This document shows positions 46,971 through 61,370 of a stretch of 64,000 nt of DNA, piece after piece. Positions within the stretch are counted from its first letter, which is position 1. Each line of letters begins with the position of its first letter. Source of the DNA: Bicyclus anynana. Its lineage: Eukaryota; Arthropoda; Insecta; Lepidoptera; Nymphalidae. Both the position numbers and the translations under genes were made by a program. Where the stretch lies: assembly GCF_947172395.1 (NCBI RefSeq), contig NC_069105.1, positions 8,639,971 through 8,703,970 of the forward strand, in the 5' to 3' direction. The notes beneath the pieces were generated by a model. The model saw only the letters and a program-made list of their open reading frames with translations, ran no database searches and was not told the origin of the DNA.

Positions 46971-48104
46971 TTATTTATGTACGATACTTCACACCACACC
47001 CCCCGCGACGACAGACAGGGCATGTTTCGACTGGCATTGTCTTTTTGGTTTTGTTTAGTTTAGTTTTGCACTGGTCACTTAGTCAGTATGAATAATGTGG
47101 TCGGTTATGGTACACGATTTAAAAAATGTCGACAAAGAAGAAAATTAATAAGCTAAAGATCCGCCAAAAAGATCTTTCTCCCTTGGATATCCGCCTATAC
47201 GGCTATTGATATCCGGCACATCACTAGTACTTAGTGAAATTACATAGTTGATGCTATAGTACTAATACGCATAGGTATATGGCAGACCTACTATTATTCC
47301 AAATAGCAACGAATAATCAATTCATTAGTATAGAAATTAACAAATTACTTATTGCTAATTGTTATTTGCCAATACATTATTATACACTTTTCAAATTAAA
47401 TTAAGCGCCATTTTACTTTGAATTATTGCATTAACTTTCTAAAACTAAATACTTTGGATATATTAATAATTAATATGACGTTTTCTACCACAATTAATTA
47501 CATAATCATAATTTTAAACAATTGCTAATGACAAGAACTATTTAATTTATGACCATAATAATAATAATATACTTATTGAGATGTAATTAATTTATTACTT
47601 TCTTGTGAACTTATAAATAAAATCTTTTTTGTTTGCAGGTGAGATCGCAATCATGGGTTAACTTATCATCGAATAAAAAAAATACTAAATAGCGTCCGCA
47701 AGTGAAGAAATACGATTGTCAACCGGGCCATCACTACCTCGTACCACTGGGAACGTACCTATACATATAATGATTGTTTGCTTGTTTGTCTTATCGGCTC
47801 AATGGAATGTGTAGCCACTTGTTCGGCATTGAATGCGTCGCATATTTTAATTAATGTTTTGATTAATTAATATTAATACGCTGCTACTGGACGCTTGCTT
47901 AGTCAATGAAAAGACAAAATATGTAGCCTTCAACTTTATGCTGTTTATAGTTTCGAGGGTGACGACTATGTTTAGCATTCCCTGGATCCAACAATGGGCG
48001 TAGGGTTAAGGATATCCTGGACAGTTAACTAACACGTCTCTTCTCCGTTCGTGTTGTTCTCCCTGCCTAGCCAAATTATTATTATTTTTATACCATCATC
48101 AGCA

Positions 48105-48255
48105 CAACAGCATTATCATCATATCAGCCAATGGACGTCCACTGCAGGATACAGACATTTTGTAGGGACTTTCAAACATCACGATCTTGAAGCGCCTGCA
48201 TCCAGCGAATCCCTGCGACTCGCTTAATGTTATGAGTCCAGTGAGGAGTCGACCA
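48105..48255 (-). mobile_element. RTE-like 3' fragment
   Basis: tatcagccaatggacgtcca, ctgcaggatacag, gtagggactttcaaacatca. Same tail as 38890-38980. Confidence 0.75.
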
Positions 48256-49839
48256 ACACTTATTTTTATATATTCTACGTAATAACATGAGAAATTATCA
48301 ATCAAACAATCACCAGAGAAAATAAAATGTCGAAGCGCGTGATTTGTATTCTGTAGTAATCTTTATTTCTTATTTTGCCTTTTATCATTGTTAAGTCAGG
48401 TAAAGCATTATATTATGCTGTTATCAATTATAAAACATTGTAAAATTTAAAACAACAGTAACTACAGTTTTACACAGTTCTACAGCCCCATTATCTATCA
48501 GCTTTACATTTTTTTTACACATAAAATGCATGTGTTTGCATACGGTCTACCCTCATATAACGGCGTCTCTTATCTATGAGTTAAAGTTAACTCGGGGCCA
48601 ATAGGGACTGTTATCTTTTGGCGATAACGGACATTTTGCATGTTGCTAACTGTCTGGAACTGAACAATAAACGTTCTTTTCTCCTTTTGGACAATAGTCC
48701 AGTAAATAAAAGACTCATTTATAAAACAATGCAGATTATCATTACTACTATCAGCCTACTTTAGAGGCCCAGACCTGGGTCAGGACTCCTTCCTTATAGG
48801 AAAGGGGGTATTAGAGCTTAGAGCTTCGACCCACCACGCAGGTCCAATGCGAATTGGTAGGCATGTGGTATTTTATACTTTTTTTTAGCGATCACTATCA
48901 GATGTTAATGTCAGGACAATGATAGTCTAAATCAGAGTGTATTTGATGACTTGAGTTCTTTGTTCGGCAGCGTGGACATGCTGCTAGTCGCCTTAGTGAT
49001 TTAGTGCAATAATGTTTTCTGTTGTAATTATTGATCATAAATTGTTTAGTGTGGAAGAGAGAAGAGTTTACTATCTCAAAAGCCGAGCCAGGATATCGTG
49101 ATACAAAGCCACATACGCTAATCACTGGACCAACGAGGCAGTTAATAAAACCATTTTATTGAAATGTAGGTATATTCTATACCTAAGGATAAACCATACT
49201 TTTATTAACAACCAAAGTTTGAAACTCATAATTACCATAATCATGTAATCAAGTACCTACCTACCTAATTGGTACTTCATTATAAACAAAAAAAAACAAT
49301 TTTCGAGTACGAAAAAATTATATTAAATCGAAAAAAAAAATTTTGTTCGGCTGTACCTACTTCGTTTTCCAACCTTGAAATTACATTTACTTAAAATCTT
49401 AGAAAACCGATTCAGGCTAGACTGTATTACACACAAGGTCAAAAATACATGCAAAAAAGTACACCCACAGCGCGGCAAGAAATAATAAAAATGGAATTTT
49501 TGTTTTAATTAGTTAATTTATTATTGCTACCTACTAAGAATTTCTTTAAGCTCATTAAGCAATGAGTAAGCGGACACAAATGTAGCTTCGGTGATACCTA
49601 CTAGTTAATTGTTCATAATAACGTGGATTACCACGTTCCATTCAATTCCACTAATGAGGTATGGGAATAACCTAAACTATGTACAATGAATAAATAAAAA
49701 AATTGATTTATTTTGCTATTCTTTGCTAAAAACGGACGAATTCGAGCGACAACGACACTGACCTAACAAAAGGTGCTACTACTTCAAAATCGGAGCATTC
49801 GCAGTAGGTACGACAAAAAAATATATGCAAAATAAACTT

Positions 49840-50165
49840 TTTTTATTCTTTGCAAGTTAGCCCTTGACTACAATCTCACCTGGATGGTGATGATGCTATG
49901 CTAAGATGGAATCGGGCTAACTTGTTGAGGAGAAGAATGAAATCCACACCCCTTTCGGTTTGTACACGACGTCGTACCGGAACGCTAAATCGCTTGGCGG
50001 TACGTCTTTGTCGGTAGGGTGGTAACTAGCCACGGCCGAAGCCTCCCACCAGCCAGAGCTGGACCAATTAAGAAAACCTCAATCGGTCCAGCCGGGGATC
50101 GGACCCAGGACCTCCGTCTTGTAAGTCCACTGAGCATGCCACTGATCCATGGAGGCCGTCAAACC
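49840..50165 (+). mobile_element. Family B SINE, near full length
   Basis: gttagcccttgactacaatc, aacgctaaatcgcttggcgg, tagccacggccgaagcctcc, then tRNA-like head inverted (ggggatcggacccaggacct, catggaggc). Confidence 0.85.
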
Positions 50166-50346
50166 CCCCACCTGTCATCTAGTGTTCTTAATCAATGCGA
50201 GCGATCAATTAGGTACCCGCGCATATTTGTGGTTAAGAATAATGAATGAGGATCGACTCACGGCACCCCTCTTTACATTCTACGGCTCACACTTTGGGAA
50301 CCACTGGCATATACCAAAGAGTAACGCACCTTCACAATGTACTGAC

Positions 50347-50468
50347 GTGTTCCTGCACGCGCGGGGCTGAGCGGGCGGGGGCGCGGGCGGCGGGGACCGC
50401 TCCGCATCGCACGCGCGACTCGGCACGGCGGGGCAGCAGCCCGCCCCTTCCTCTGCCCACCGCTTGTT
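50347..50468 (-). other. Possible untranslated upstream exon
   Basis: A 122-bp GC-rich island on the minus strand with a strong-looking acceptor (gttgttgcag) and a possible donor (GTCAGT) at its far end. It lies about 4 kb upstream of exon 1 on the same strand. It has no clear coding signature. It could be a 5' UTR exon of Hipk, an exon of another transcript, or simply a GC-rich transposon piece. Confidence 0.22.
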
Positions 50469-51493
50469 CTGCAACAACAACAACATCATCATCAGCCTAT
50501 TTTAAAGGCACACAAAGGGACAAGTGGCGCAAACGTGCGATATAAAGAGAAATAGACAAAATATCGTCCAAGTGGCGGAGTAGTCCCAGTACCCTTTCTT
50601 TCGTCCCAACTCAATGAAAGAGATATATTGCCCTGATGAAGCGATTTCAACTAAGTTTGTTCTGTATGAAAGGTGACTTAAGTGCGAGTGTTCTTAAACA
50701 TGTTAGATGAAAATGTGTTGAGAAACTCACTGTTCATTGGAAGTGAACATTGATGATTGTCGAAAGTGTAATTAATAACTTCATTACCTTCGGAGGCTTT
50801 TCAAAATTTTCAATTTTATGTTATTTGATAAATAAAAATATTCTATAACTTTATAGAATATACTCGTAGAATATCTCTATGATCTTTTATAAACTTGAGA
50901 ACATATTTTTGGACCCATTGGTCTCGTACAAATACTTCGGAAATCGTCTCCTCTATGTGAACTGCAAAACTTTTTATAGATAGTAAGTAATATTTTTAGG
51001 TATAATTAAATATTTATGTTCTCAATAATAATAAACAAATATTACGTATATAATCGTTTTCACGCGTTTACGCTTATCAAAAGGTTAATTATTGTTATAA
51101 GTAAGAGGTGATAAGATTGTATTACATAAAATATTTTTAAATGCGACTTAAAGTAAAAGAGATTATTTCGGTGAAAGAACCTGTAATGGCTAGATCTTTG
51201 AAAGAAAATAAAGTTAATCCAGCAAACGGTTGCCAGAGGTCACACCAAGGCGTGGGCATCACAGGCTATTTGCTCTGTCCTATTCTCACAAAGTAAAAGA
51301 TATTAACTTATAACTTAAACTGCGCAAAAAAAGTGTTTTCAAAGTTTACAGACTTCCTAGTTATTTTTATATCAGTCTCTTGACGATGCCAAAGATGCAG
51401 AATCAGCAATAATAATAATAAATAATATAAGAATAAGATGTTGTTATGTTGTTAGGCTAGCTAATTACGTAATAACTTAAAACAGAAGATCCC

Positions 51494-51625
51494 TAAAGCC
51501 TAGTTCGGACTACTTTAGTAGCTTAGTCGAGTAGCGTAAAATTTAGCTGCTAAACACCAAAAATTTAGTCGAGTTGGTTAGTACTCGCTACTCGACTAAA
51601 CTACTAAAGTAGTCCGAACAAGCCT
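51494..51625. mobile_element. Palindromic MITE
   Basis: Arms gttcggactactttagtag and ctactaaagtagtccgaac, extended by ttagtcgagtagcg / cgctactcgactaa. About 130 bp. Confidence 0.85.
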
Positions 51626-52399
51626 TTAAGTAGGACCTGAATAAAGTAACCGACTTGTTATTAAATGGATTTGGTAATACATGGATCTGTTATTACATGG
51701 ATCTCATAACTTTTTACGGTAGAATAACTGAACTTCTTTTGTTGAAGTGATTGCTTCTTATGGGAGAGTAAACCAGTTCGTAACGTAACGCGTTACGTCG
51801 CCACTGTGTCTGGATCCCTTATACGGCAGCAGGTTTAAGTTATCACTTCTGTCGAGCGTCCCGAGACGCATTTTTTTTAACACGCTTATATTAGCTTCAC
51901 TTGTAACTAACTATGTATATAAGAAAATCTTGGAATCTTAATTTGACCCACTTCCCGGTCTTCGATTAGGATGAAATTTTGCACATGCTCTGAGTTCTGA
52001 TGACAATACATAACTAGCTAAGAAGCGTTATTACAAATCCAATATGGCGACCTCCTCAATATGGCGGACAGGCTATTTGAAATTCACCCCCATGATATAA
52101 ATAGGTATCAGGCGTGTTTTTTAGTTTTTTAATTTATGATGGCAAAATATTTCCTGTTTTAAACATATACTGTAACATAAATTCGAGGCATACGAATATG
52201 TATAAAATAATACAGCATTACGTAATGACATGTTCAATATAAACTTGAGTAATCATCGCAATCAATTTAGGCTCCATTACGTATGAATAATAAAATTTAT
52301 CAATAGGCACGTTAATTCTTTTGTGTTAATAGTCTTTGTGTTTGCACCGCACAACACTTGTGTACAATTTATATTCGTAACTACAAGTATGTACAATTT

Positions 52400-52818
52400 C
52401 CGTTTATATCTACAGACATTTAGCGTGCAAGACACGTGCCGTGGCACTCAAAATAATATTCTTCTATACAGTGTTTATTATAGTATCTATCGTAATGCGC
52501 CCGCACAGACGTTGAAAGACACGGGCCGCGCCCGGCCATTATTCGCGGAAAATATATTTTGTCTGTGCGGTTCATGTCTGTAGAGACGTTTTCATGAAAC
52601 CTGAGCTAAAATTGTCAGCGCCTTACACAAATGACAATAAGACCGCCATTACCAAATGCCAATGAGCGCCATTAAGACATTTATTTTAGCGCCGCGTCTG
52701 GCGGACTTCTTCCATGTAAATGTCTCTAGCTACCTGCTGAGCAATGTGAATAGATGGTGTCTGTGGGTGTCTGCCACGTTACTTGTCTGTGATGCACTGT
52801 GTCTGTAGATATAAACGG
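52400..52818. mobile_element. 419-bp element with 19-bp inverted ends
   Basis: ccgtttatatctacagaca at 52400-52418 and its exact inverse at 52800-52818. The interior contains CpG-rich words and no recognisable gene. Confidence 0.65.
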
Positions 52819-52894
52819 ACCTTCCGTTCCTAATTATTGACAGCGGATTTGCTTACGTTAATTTAAATTAAATAAAAAAAAAGTAGCCCAGTAT

Positions 52895-53090
52895 CCGTGG
52901 AGCATTTTTGGCTAATTACCAACCTACTGAACTATTTAACGGTCCGGTACGATGTCGCGTAGAAACCGAAAGGGGGTGTGGATTTTCATCCTTACCTCCT
53001 ACCAAGTTAGCCCGCTTCCATCTCAGATTGCATCATCACTTATCAGGTTAAATTGTAGTCAAGGGCTAACTAATAATAAAAAAATGAAAA
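52895..53090 (-). mobile_element. Family B element, minus orientation
   Basis: From ggctaattaccaacctactg through aaccgaaagggggtgtggat to aaattgtagtcaagggctaa and a poly-A run. Confidence 0.8.
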
Positions 53091-54234
53091 AAAAAATAAG
53101 TTGTAGTCAGTAAAAATTAATTAATCATTCAATCGATAAACAACGGGTGGTCGCAAAAAGATTAATTAAATTAAAAATAAGACACAATTGAGGTATAATT
53201 GTCAATTGAATCGAGACCAGTATAAAGATACCGGCGAGTACCACTATCACCTCGTGCCCATTTTCGTAGACCAGCCTTGATTTCAATGAATCTTATGAAA
53301 TACTGTCTGTGAATTCTTTTATGTGAAAAATAATATTCTACTAAAATAGTACTAGTATCCTAATTTGGCTTTTTGAATGATGGCGTCCACTCGAGTGAAG
53401 TTCTATGTTTCTTTTTTTCTGTTTGTATATTTGGTGTAGGCGAACGAAGAAACTGAACGCCAAATTCGAGGAAAAGAAACTAGAACATACTTTTTTCTGC
53501 ATTAAATTTTTCCAAGGGTTCTGAACGACGTAGTACCTAAATTAAAGTATATTACAGGTTCTTCCTTGAAAAATATGCTTTCAAATAATAAAAAAAATCA
53601 CCCAAACCCCTTCATTAATGTTTTTGGGAAAATGTTTTTAAGAAACAAGAACCAGAGCATGATTAAAAATGAAGAAAACAACAGAGTGAGAAAGAGAGAA
53701 ATTGGATGCTAACAAAATAACTTTTAAAGACATCGCAGCAGAATAGCCACAACTCGACAGTATCATTACGAATTTTCTTTTATCGCTCTAAGTGTTAGAC
53801 AGAAAGAGGTAGAGACGAATTTTGACGAATTCTAGGTTCACACTGTTCAGTTTGAAAACATAGTTACAGAATAGCCATGCAGATAGTAGAAATACATTCG
53901 ATTCTTCTTCGCCTCAGCCCCTGAGAGTTTCCAGTTTTATTCAAACGGCTAATCTTTAGCTAGACTATATTATTCATTGCGGGCAGTTAACTTGTCTTAG
54001 ATCTCTCTTGACGATAAGTAACTAAACTATGTTAATAGTGCCATTTGAAGATGCAATCGCTCTATGAGACAAGGCTTTGTAGATCTAATCGGTTTTAAGT
54101 CAACATGGGGGTCTTGTAACATCTAACTTAGATGATCTAAGTTAAAATAGATTAGACCATTAAAAGGGGGTATAGTAAAAGTCGAGATAAGAGGAGGCTC
54201 TGGTTATAGATGCCATCAGCAGAAAATTTGATAA

Positions 54235-54660
54235 ACTAGCTGACACCCGTGACTTTGTCCGCGTAAAATTCAGTTTTCCACAAATCCCGCGGGAACCATA
54301 GATTTTATGGGATAAAAGGTAGCCTATGTATACAAACATATAATCTATCTCTATTCCAAATTTCAGTAAAACCTGCTGTGTAGTTTCATCGTGAAAGAGT
54401 AACAAAAATCCATACCTAACTTTCGCGTTTACATTTTGTGAAGTACTAGCGGACGCCAGCGAATCAGCTTAGAATTCAGTTTTTCACAAATCCCGCGGGA
54501 ACCATGGATTTTTTCGGGATGTAAAATAGCCTATGTGTTAATCCTAAGTAAAATACGTTTCCGTTCCAAATTTCAGCCAAAATCGCTTCAGTAGCCGCAG
54601 CGTAAAGTAGGAACAAACTTGTAAACAGAAACTGTCGCCTTTATAATATTAGTGTGACTA
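54235..54660 (+). mobile_element. Family D repeat (two tandem copies)
   Basis: Copy 1 starts gctgacacccgtgactttgt, copy 2 at agcggacgccagcgaatc; both contain cacaaatcc.gcgggaaccat. Confidence 0.8.
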
Positions 54661-55029
54661 TTAGTGACCTTACGAGAGGAAAAATTAACAATATAATGTT
54701 GCCTGAGAAACCTATAGATAAATGTACCTACTAGATACAATCTACGCAAAACGTCGAATACCATCATTTTCCTCCTACCCACGACGTAGATACTTATAAT
54801 CCAATTTGCGCAGTCGATGGTTTAAAAATAAACGACCCACTTTCCAGCAAGAACTTTGACAGGAAAATTGGTTTCCACAAGCTTCCCCATACTCTAACCC
54901 ATGACACTACGCCATATGATATGAGGCTTGGCAGTGAGATATCGATCGACTTCGTGCATTAAAGATTCGTTCGACATTTCTGTACATAGGTAACTATTAA
55001 TGGAATATATGTGTATGTATCATCATTAT

Positions 55030-55320
55030 CATTAACAACCCATATAATTATACGGTTCACTGTTGAGCACTCTCGGAATGAGAGGAGTTGGCTATATAGT
55101 CCACCACGCTAGCCCAATGCCGATTGGCAGACTTCACACACGTAGAGAATTAAGAAAATTCTCAGGTATGCAGATTTCCTCACGATGTTCTTCCTTCGCG
55201 ATTTGAGAAACGTGACGTTAAATTCTTAAAATGCACACAACGGAAAAGTTGGAAGTCCGGACTGGATTCAAACCAATGAATCAAAGGCAGGCGGTTTTCT
55301 AACGATTCGGATTGGGCTAT
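55030..55320 (-). mobile_element. SINE S1, minus orientation
   Basis: Runs from aacccatataattatacggt through tagtccaccacgct and aattaagaaaatt to a degraded head (ggattcaaacc). Confidence 0.8.
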
Positions 55321-58300
55321 ACTAGGATTCATTTAAAATCATACCTGAGTTTAGGGTCAATTTAAACCAAATTAATAATATTTTCGAGCATCATTAACTG
55401 AGAAAGCTGAAGCTGAAGAAAGCTTCTCTAAGCTCCTCCACTTCATACGCGAGATTCAGCTTTCTCGGTTCATTTGCTTTTCTAAGACAACTTTTCTGAC
55501 AATATATGATATTTGTGTCCTGAAAGCCACATGTGCGATGTACAGAATATGCGCCGCACTTTAAGTGTCATCTCAGTGTTACTGTCGCGTCGAAGGAATC
55601 TGCCTACAGCGATAGTCACTGTAGACAGCTAGTAATGACGCAGGGATCTTCAAAATATTCAATTAGAGCGAAGGCCTTCGTGATTCTATAAAAGCTGAAG
55701 ATTGTAAGCCAACATATACAAATAGGAACATATTGACAATAACCCCCGAAGGTTATGAAATTATTAAATACACTCTCGATCAAGTCATCAATATTTTCTT
55801 TCAGTGCGCTTTCATTTGAGACTCCACTCGAGTGTATTTGCAAACATTCTTGGAATCGCTTCATCATTTCGGAAGCTATGGTGCCACAGACAGACAGACA
55901 CGTCAAATTTATAACACGCCTCTTTTTGCGTTTCGGGGGTTAAAAATGTGCTTTACACTTAAGACGGTGTAGGGTCTGAACCATCAACCTGTGAGCATGA
56001 AGGCTTCATTCAGCCTTCGTACATTTTATATTTATTTTGTAAATATGACCTACTTTTCCCCTTTCATTAGCCACAAAGACAACACCACCAGGGATTACAT
56101 AAACTCCGTCACAGTTAACTTTTCTTAAACTTACCATCCATTTAATCTCATTTCAGATCTTTGTCAAACTCTATATTAGTAAAATCTTATCATATTTCGC
56201 CGCGTATTTCCCGTTAGTTGATTGATAATGATTAATACATTTCGTTACAACCAGCACGTAATATTTAATAGCTTGTTGTAAAAAACAAAACGCGTACCGC
56301 AAATCTAAGGACGGTTATAGACTAGCGTTTTCAACACGCATACGGTTTTAACGGCATACGCACTAACATGCGCTCTACTAGTATATTTTGTTCTTCATAA
56401 AACCTGACTCGCGTACATGGGCATAAGCTCAAACCGGTAGTTGTAGTTCAAGTTTCAACATGATTTCTGGCGAAGAAACAATAATTACATTTGCGTTATT
56501 TATTTGCCGTCAAAAAAAACATACAAAATGTTGGATCACTGATAGAGGATCAAAACTGACAACCAGTTATTTAATACACATTATCATGAAATGCGAAGTG
56601 ATTCTTAATGATTACAAAATTCACACAAGCCTATAAACACATCAACGCTCGAATTGGAGGATTTGCGCGTTTGGAAAAATGCGCGCCTATCTACGCTTAT
56701 TACACGCGCTTTCAAAAACGCGCGTGCAAAACGCTCGTCTAAAACCGACAAAAGACGCGGATGCAAAATGCACGAGTTGAAAGTCAACGACCGTGTACCA
56801 TGGACCGGATTTGTTTTTTCAGCCCGAGCGCCCAATTCTTTATGGCTCTACTTTTCAAATGGATCTAGTCTAAACTGTAACATCGTAAAACTCTTTATAG
56901 ATTTATGGATTTATGTATTTTGGTAATGCCTCGTTGGTCCAGTGTTTAGCCTGTGCGGTCACCAACAGTGCTAACATGGGACCAACGACATGTTTCTTGA
57001 ACAGAAATAGACAAATTTCAACCAATAACAGCGCAACTGGAAATAGTGAATAGAATATCAAATAGTGTGTTATTTATCTTGAAGAACGCCTCATATTGTG
57101 CGGGATTTAAAGGTATTTAAATAAATTTCAAATAAAATAAGTTTGGCAGATAAAAGTTCAAAATAATTAATTACGCGCCACGCCACTGCGCTGTTAAAAT
57201 ACAGATGTTAGGGTCATGCAACGCCTTTTAAAAATAATAATTTTGTGATTTAGTATGAAAGATTTTTTTTAGTAAATTAATTATTTTATATACAGAATTA
57301 TTATGTAAGATCGAAATATATCAGAACGTTTCGGGATGGGATTACCATTTACCTAACACGTTGTATTTATACTCATCATCTGTCAATACAAAACAATACA
57401 AAACTGTCTTGTTTATCGTCTCAAGATGCCGTCGAGTAGATTGCCAGCGCACAGTCGACGACATGTCAAGAGCTCGCGTCTAAGAAATAGGGTCACCAGT
57501 TCACCACTGGTTGACCCGATGGGTTTCTTAGAAAAAAGTTTTAACTTTTTGTATACTCGGTTCTTATTTATAATTATAGTATTTTATTTAACTTAGCCAA
57601 TATTTAATAAATCTAGACTAGTATTATTTTGTGAGTTTGTAATGGTAATCTCTAGACCAACAGAATCGATTTAATAAAAAATTACCAATAGAAAGCTAAA
57701 GCTTTACCTAGTAATATGACCTATATTTTTATAGCCGTACCACAATATAAGGTGTGTGCAAATAAAGCTACTGTAGTAGTTATGCGAGTCACATTCTGGC
57801 TGCTAAATTGATTGAATAAAATTTTACCATAATATGGTACAATAGACTAGGTCTTGCGGATATCGCTCGTGTGGAATGGTTTGAGTCAAGAGGCGGCCAT
57901 AGGTACTCATAGGTATAAACAAAACAAACCTTTTGAAGAAATTCTAAATGGCTAAAAATTAAGATAATAGAAAAACAGCAGAACACAAAAACGATTTTGT
58001 GATGCTTTTCCATCTATCTAATCTCTACCAATCTAATAATCGCTAATCTCTGGAACTTTTTCTGACTTTAAACAATTTTTTTTAATAATACCATGATGAT
58101 GTAAGTAAGAAAGTTAACCAAACATTAAAAATAGAATTTTACGAACTCAATAATACTTAATGGTACTAAATACAGAATGGCATAGAAAACGATTAATTCA
58201 ATATCTCTTGAGTTACTGTCTGCTCAAATCCCATTTGCGGTTTTGAAAAATCACCCCGACCAGCCAACCAAATAAAGGGAACAGTCTATTACGCGCACAG

Positions 58301-58459
58301 TAGCTGGAATCATTTAGATTTACGCAGAAACGCAACGCATCAACTATTTCCTCATTTGCGTTGTTGTTCACAGGAAGTGGCAACTGGGGGTATTGCGTAT
58401 CTTTTGATAATGACTAACCTTATAGAGGAAATATATACTGAGAATATATATATTTTTTT

Positions 58460-58690
58460 ACTTTACAAGTTAGCGCTTGACTACACGGTCACCTGATGGT
58501 AAGAAATGATGCAGTCCAAGATGAAAGCGGGCTAACTTGTTAGGTGGAGGATGAAAATCCACACCCCTTTTCGGTTTCTACACGACATCGTACCGGAACG
58601 CTAAATCACTTGGCGGTACGTCTTTGTCGGTAGGGTGGTAACTAGCCACGGCCGAAGCCTCAGCTCCTCCCCAGCCAGCCTGCTGCTTCC
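58460..58690 (+). mobile_element. Family B element
   Basis: gttagcgcttgactacacgg, agcgggctaacttgttagg, cacccctttt.cggtttctacacg, ggtaactagccacggccgaa. Confidence 0.85.
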
Positions 58691-59639
58691 CAGCATCCTG
58701 TATACCTAATCTACGTTCATTTTTTTCAAAAATTACAGACAATAATGTTCGTGAATTTGGGTGCGATACTGTTCCTTATGTAATTAGTCTGAGACAGTCT
58801 CGTTGGATCAGTGGTTACTGGTTAGCCTAAGCGGCTTCCGCTCATGGGAGTCCTGCAGTCAAATTCACTAACTTTTACACAAACTTTCTTGTCAGTGGAC
58901 ATAATTACGAAATTTACAACTGATCAAAATTGACATTATAGGTAATAAAATGTCATCCGGTGCTTACTGACAACCCTTCGTGGAAATCATAGAGTAGATA
59001 GATGACACTACCCAGTTAACACTTTTTTTAATTCTTGCAGCGACCCACTTAGGAACCACTTGGTTCCGGAATGTAATATTACCAACTTCTTAACTCTGGG
59101 TTGAGAATTTTTACTGAAAATTTTTTACAAGAAAAAAAGAACTCTGTACTTTGAAGCCCAGACTGAAATTCAGGAATGGATCCTAAAATTGAATTCTCGT
59201 GATCAGAAGCCATATAGACTTACAAATGGATCAATAGACACGAGAAAGAGTAATACAATAAAAGTGATATATTACAAGGCTCCTACAAAGAAACAAGGCC
59301 TCTGTCGCGTGTCGAGAGTAGAGAAAGTAGCGATTGTTCGCTCGTCAGCAAACCACCATCGCTTCAGATGTGGAGATACCTGCGAGGATTGAGGGTGGGG
59401 AAGATGTTTATCTACGCATGTATTTTACATTGTAGCGAGCTCTATATTGGCACTAATTGCAAGAGTAAAGTACCTACTAATATGGAAATTCAGTAGTTCA
59501 TTTTCTAAAGAGTGATTATAGCTAGGAGTATATACCGCAGCGCTTTTTGGTCGATGGCGAAAGCTTGAAATGCACCCTTGGCCCTAGTCTAGGTAAATTA
59601 AATATCCGTCATTTGATTACAAGAGACGATGATAGCTCA

Positions 59640-60230
59640 TTTCCATACAACAGTTACAGATGAACATGTCACAACAAGATTTCCAGCGACGTATGGCACT
59701 TACATGCAGATCATCGCTGGGATGAATGACCTCTCCCGAAAGGCGACCTGGATGGCATGCGAGTGATGGTAACATCATGCCATCTTCTATGGAAACCCAT
59801 TAATTATCAAATAGTTCAACGGCTTTTTGGCCGCTCGGTGAAAAATTGGAAGTGCGCGCTTGGCTAGCTAAACTCTAAATTCATTTCTCCTACAAGATAC
59901 ATTACAATGACACCTAATCCTGACGCTTCATGCTGACCAACACTTTGGCCAATACGTAGGCCATCATGTAGACTATCATCTAGATGAGGGTGTTTCAAAA
60001 CAACCACAACATTGACCAACGTGTAGAGCGTATTAGCCAACGTATTGGCCAATGTGAACAGTCAGCATACAAGAGTTACAGATGAACATGTTACATTAAG
60101 ATCTCAACATACGCATATCACTAAGGTACTATATGTTACAGGTCATCGTTGGGGTGAACGACCTCTCCCGCGAGGCGACCTGGATGGCACGCGAGTGATC
60201 CTTGACATGCTAACATCATGCCACCGCCTG
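59640..60230 (+). repeat. Diverged direct duplication (about 415 bp apart)
   Basis: acagttacagatgaacatgt, gacctctcccg, ggcgacctggatggca and atgcgagtgat at about 59648-59785 recur at 60062-60200. No gene recognised. Confidence 0.65.
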
Positions 60231-60460
60231 CAACCGACTCGCAATGTTGCTACGAAAATACCTTCAGTCGATGCTAATTGAGGTAATCCGAGACCGATCT
60301 AGGTTAATAATGTGCTTCTTTTTTTTTAAATACTATTTTATCCAAGTCTGATCTAGATTTCCCAACACCGATACATATATTTTTAAATTATGGTAAATTA
60401 ACCAAATTCACAAGTTGAGCCGTTCGTGATATCTATAACTAGCTGCTTTACGTGATTTAT

Positions 60461-60609
60461 AATGGAATACATAGACAATGTGGGGGCGCCCCCAGGGTAT
60501 CATTCACCCGCTAAGTGTCGAATTTAAACTCTATGCGTTTGAGAGTTCAACACTCAGCGGGTGAATGGTCCCCTAGGGGAGGCCCTGCAACGTCTATGAA
60601 TTCCACTGT
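60461..60609. mobile_element. Palindromic MITE family A, copy 3
   Basis: Same architecture as 630-780: aatggaatac at the left, gaattccact at the right, and gggggcgccccc in the arm. The three copies differ by scattered substitutions, so insertion was not recent. Confidence 0.85.
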
Positions 60610-60884
60610 TAGTGCAGGTAGGTTTCAGGATTGAGTCGCTAAATAAGGATCGGTAGATAATAATGATCATTCCAAAATCTATGCATCAACCATATACTTT
60701 ATAACCAACAAAAGGTTTGATAATGATTTTACTGAAACAAATTTTACAAACACAAACATTTGGACAGATGGTATATGTGTTTGTTACTCAACTAAAGTAG
60801 AACAGTAAAATACTGGAAAAAAGGTTGGCGTGGTCATTCTGCCTAGTATAGAAAAGCTACTAAAGAACATACTACAGTTCGTTT

Positions 60885-61008
60885 CACGTAGGATGATGCG
60901 GGTGACAGATCGTTTTACCCTTGAAAGTTTGCCGCGATTCACTATAATAGTACGCATTAAGAACGTCATACAAGCGACTTCCACCTTACCCATGCTATCT
61001 GAAAAACA
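60885..61008 (-). repeat. 115-bp dispersed repeat, copy 3 (inverted)
   Basis: gatgcgggtgacagatcgtt to cccatgctatctgaaa, reverse of the two copies around exon 4. Confidence 0.8.
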
Positions 61009-61370
61009 CTTTAGTTGTGTGCTACATTCAGAAAACTAGTGTAGTACACATAGAGAAACTAGTGATCACTGGCAAAGTGGAAGGAAAGAGACGTAACTCG
61101 ATGCATTAGACAGATCAAATCCGCGCCACTCTCGACACCAAGGTACACGAGGCTCTGCAAGTCGCGAAAAGTTGAGGCACATGGCGCGACATCGTCATGA
61201 AGCAAGCTTGTGTTAAGGGTCACGACCTCAGTAATGAGGAATACAACACAAAGAAAAGTTGTGTGCTCCTCTGTTTGCTCCTCTCTGTCAAGAAATTACT
61301 TGCGTGAGAAACCGAAGAGCATAGCTAGATAATTATAAACATAATATGATTAATTAAACTAAACTCCCAT

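Noticed and set aside
55616..55943. Open frame with a cysteine/acidic look on minus strand
   Set aside because: Overlaps a plus frame and ends in tail sequence (cagacagacacgtcaaattt, ggggttaaaaat) of a kind I believe is common in lepidopteran repeats. No domain seen.
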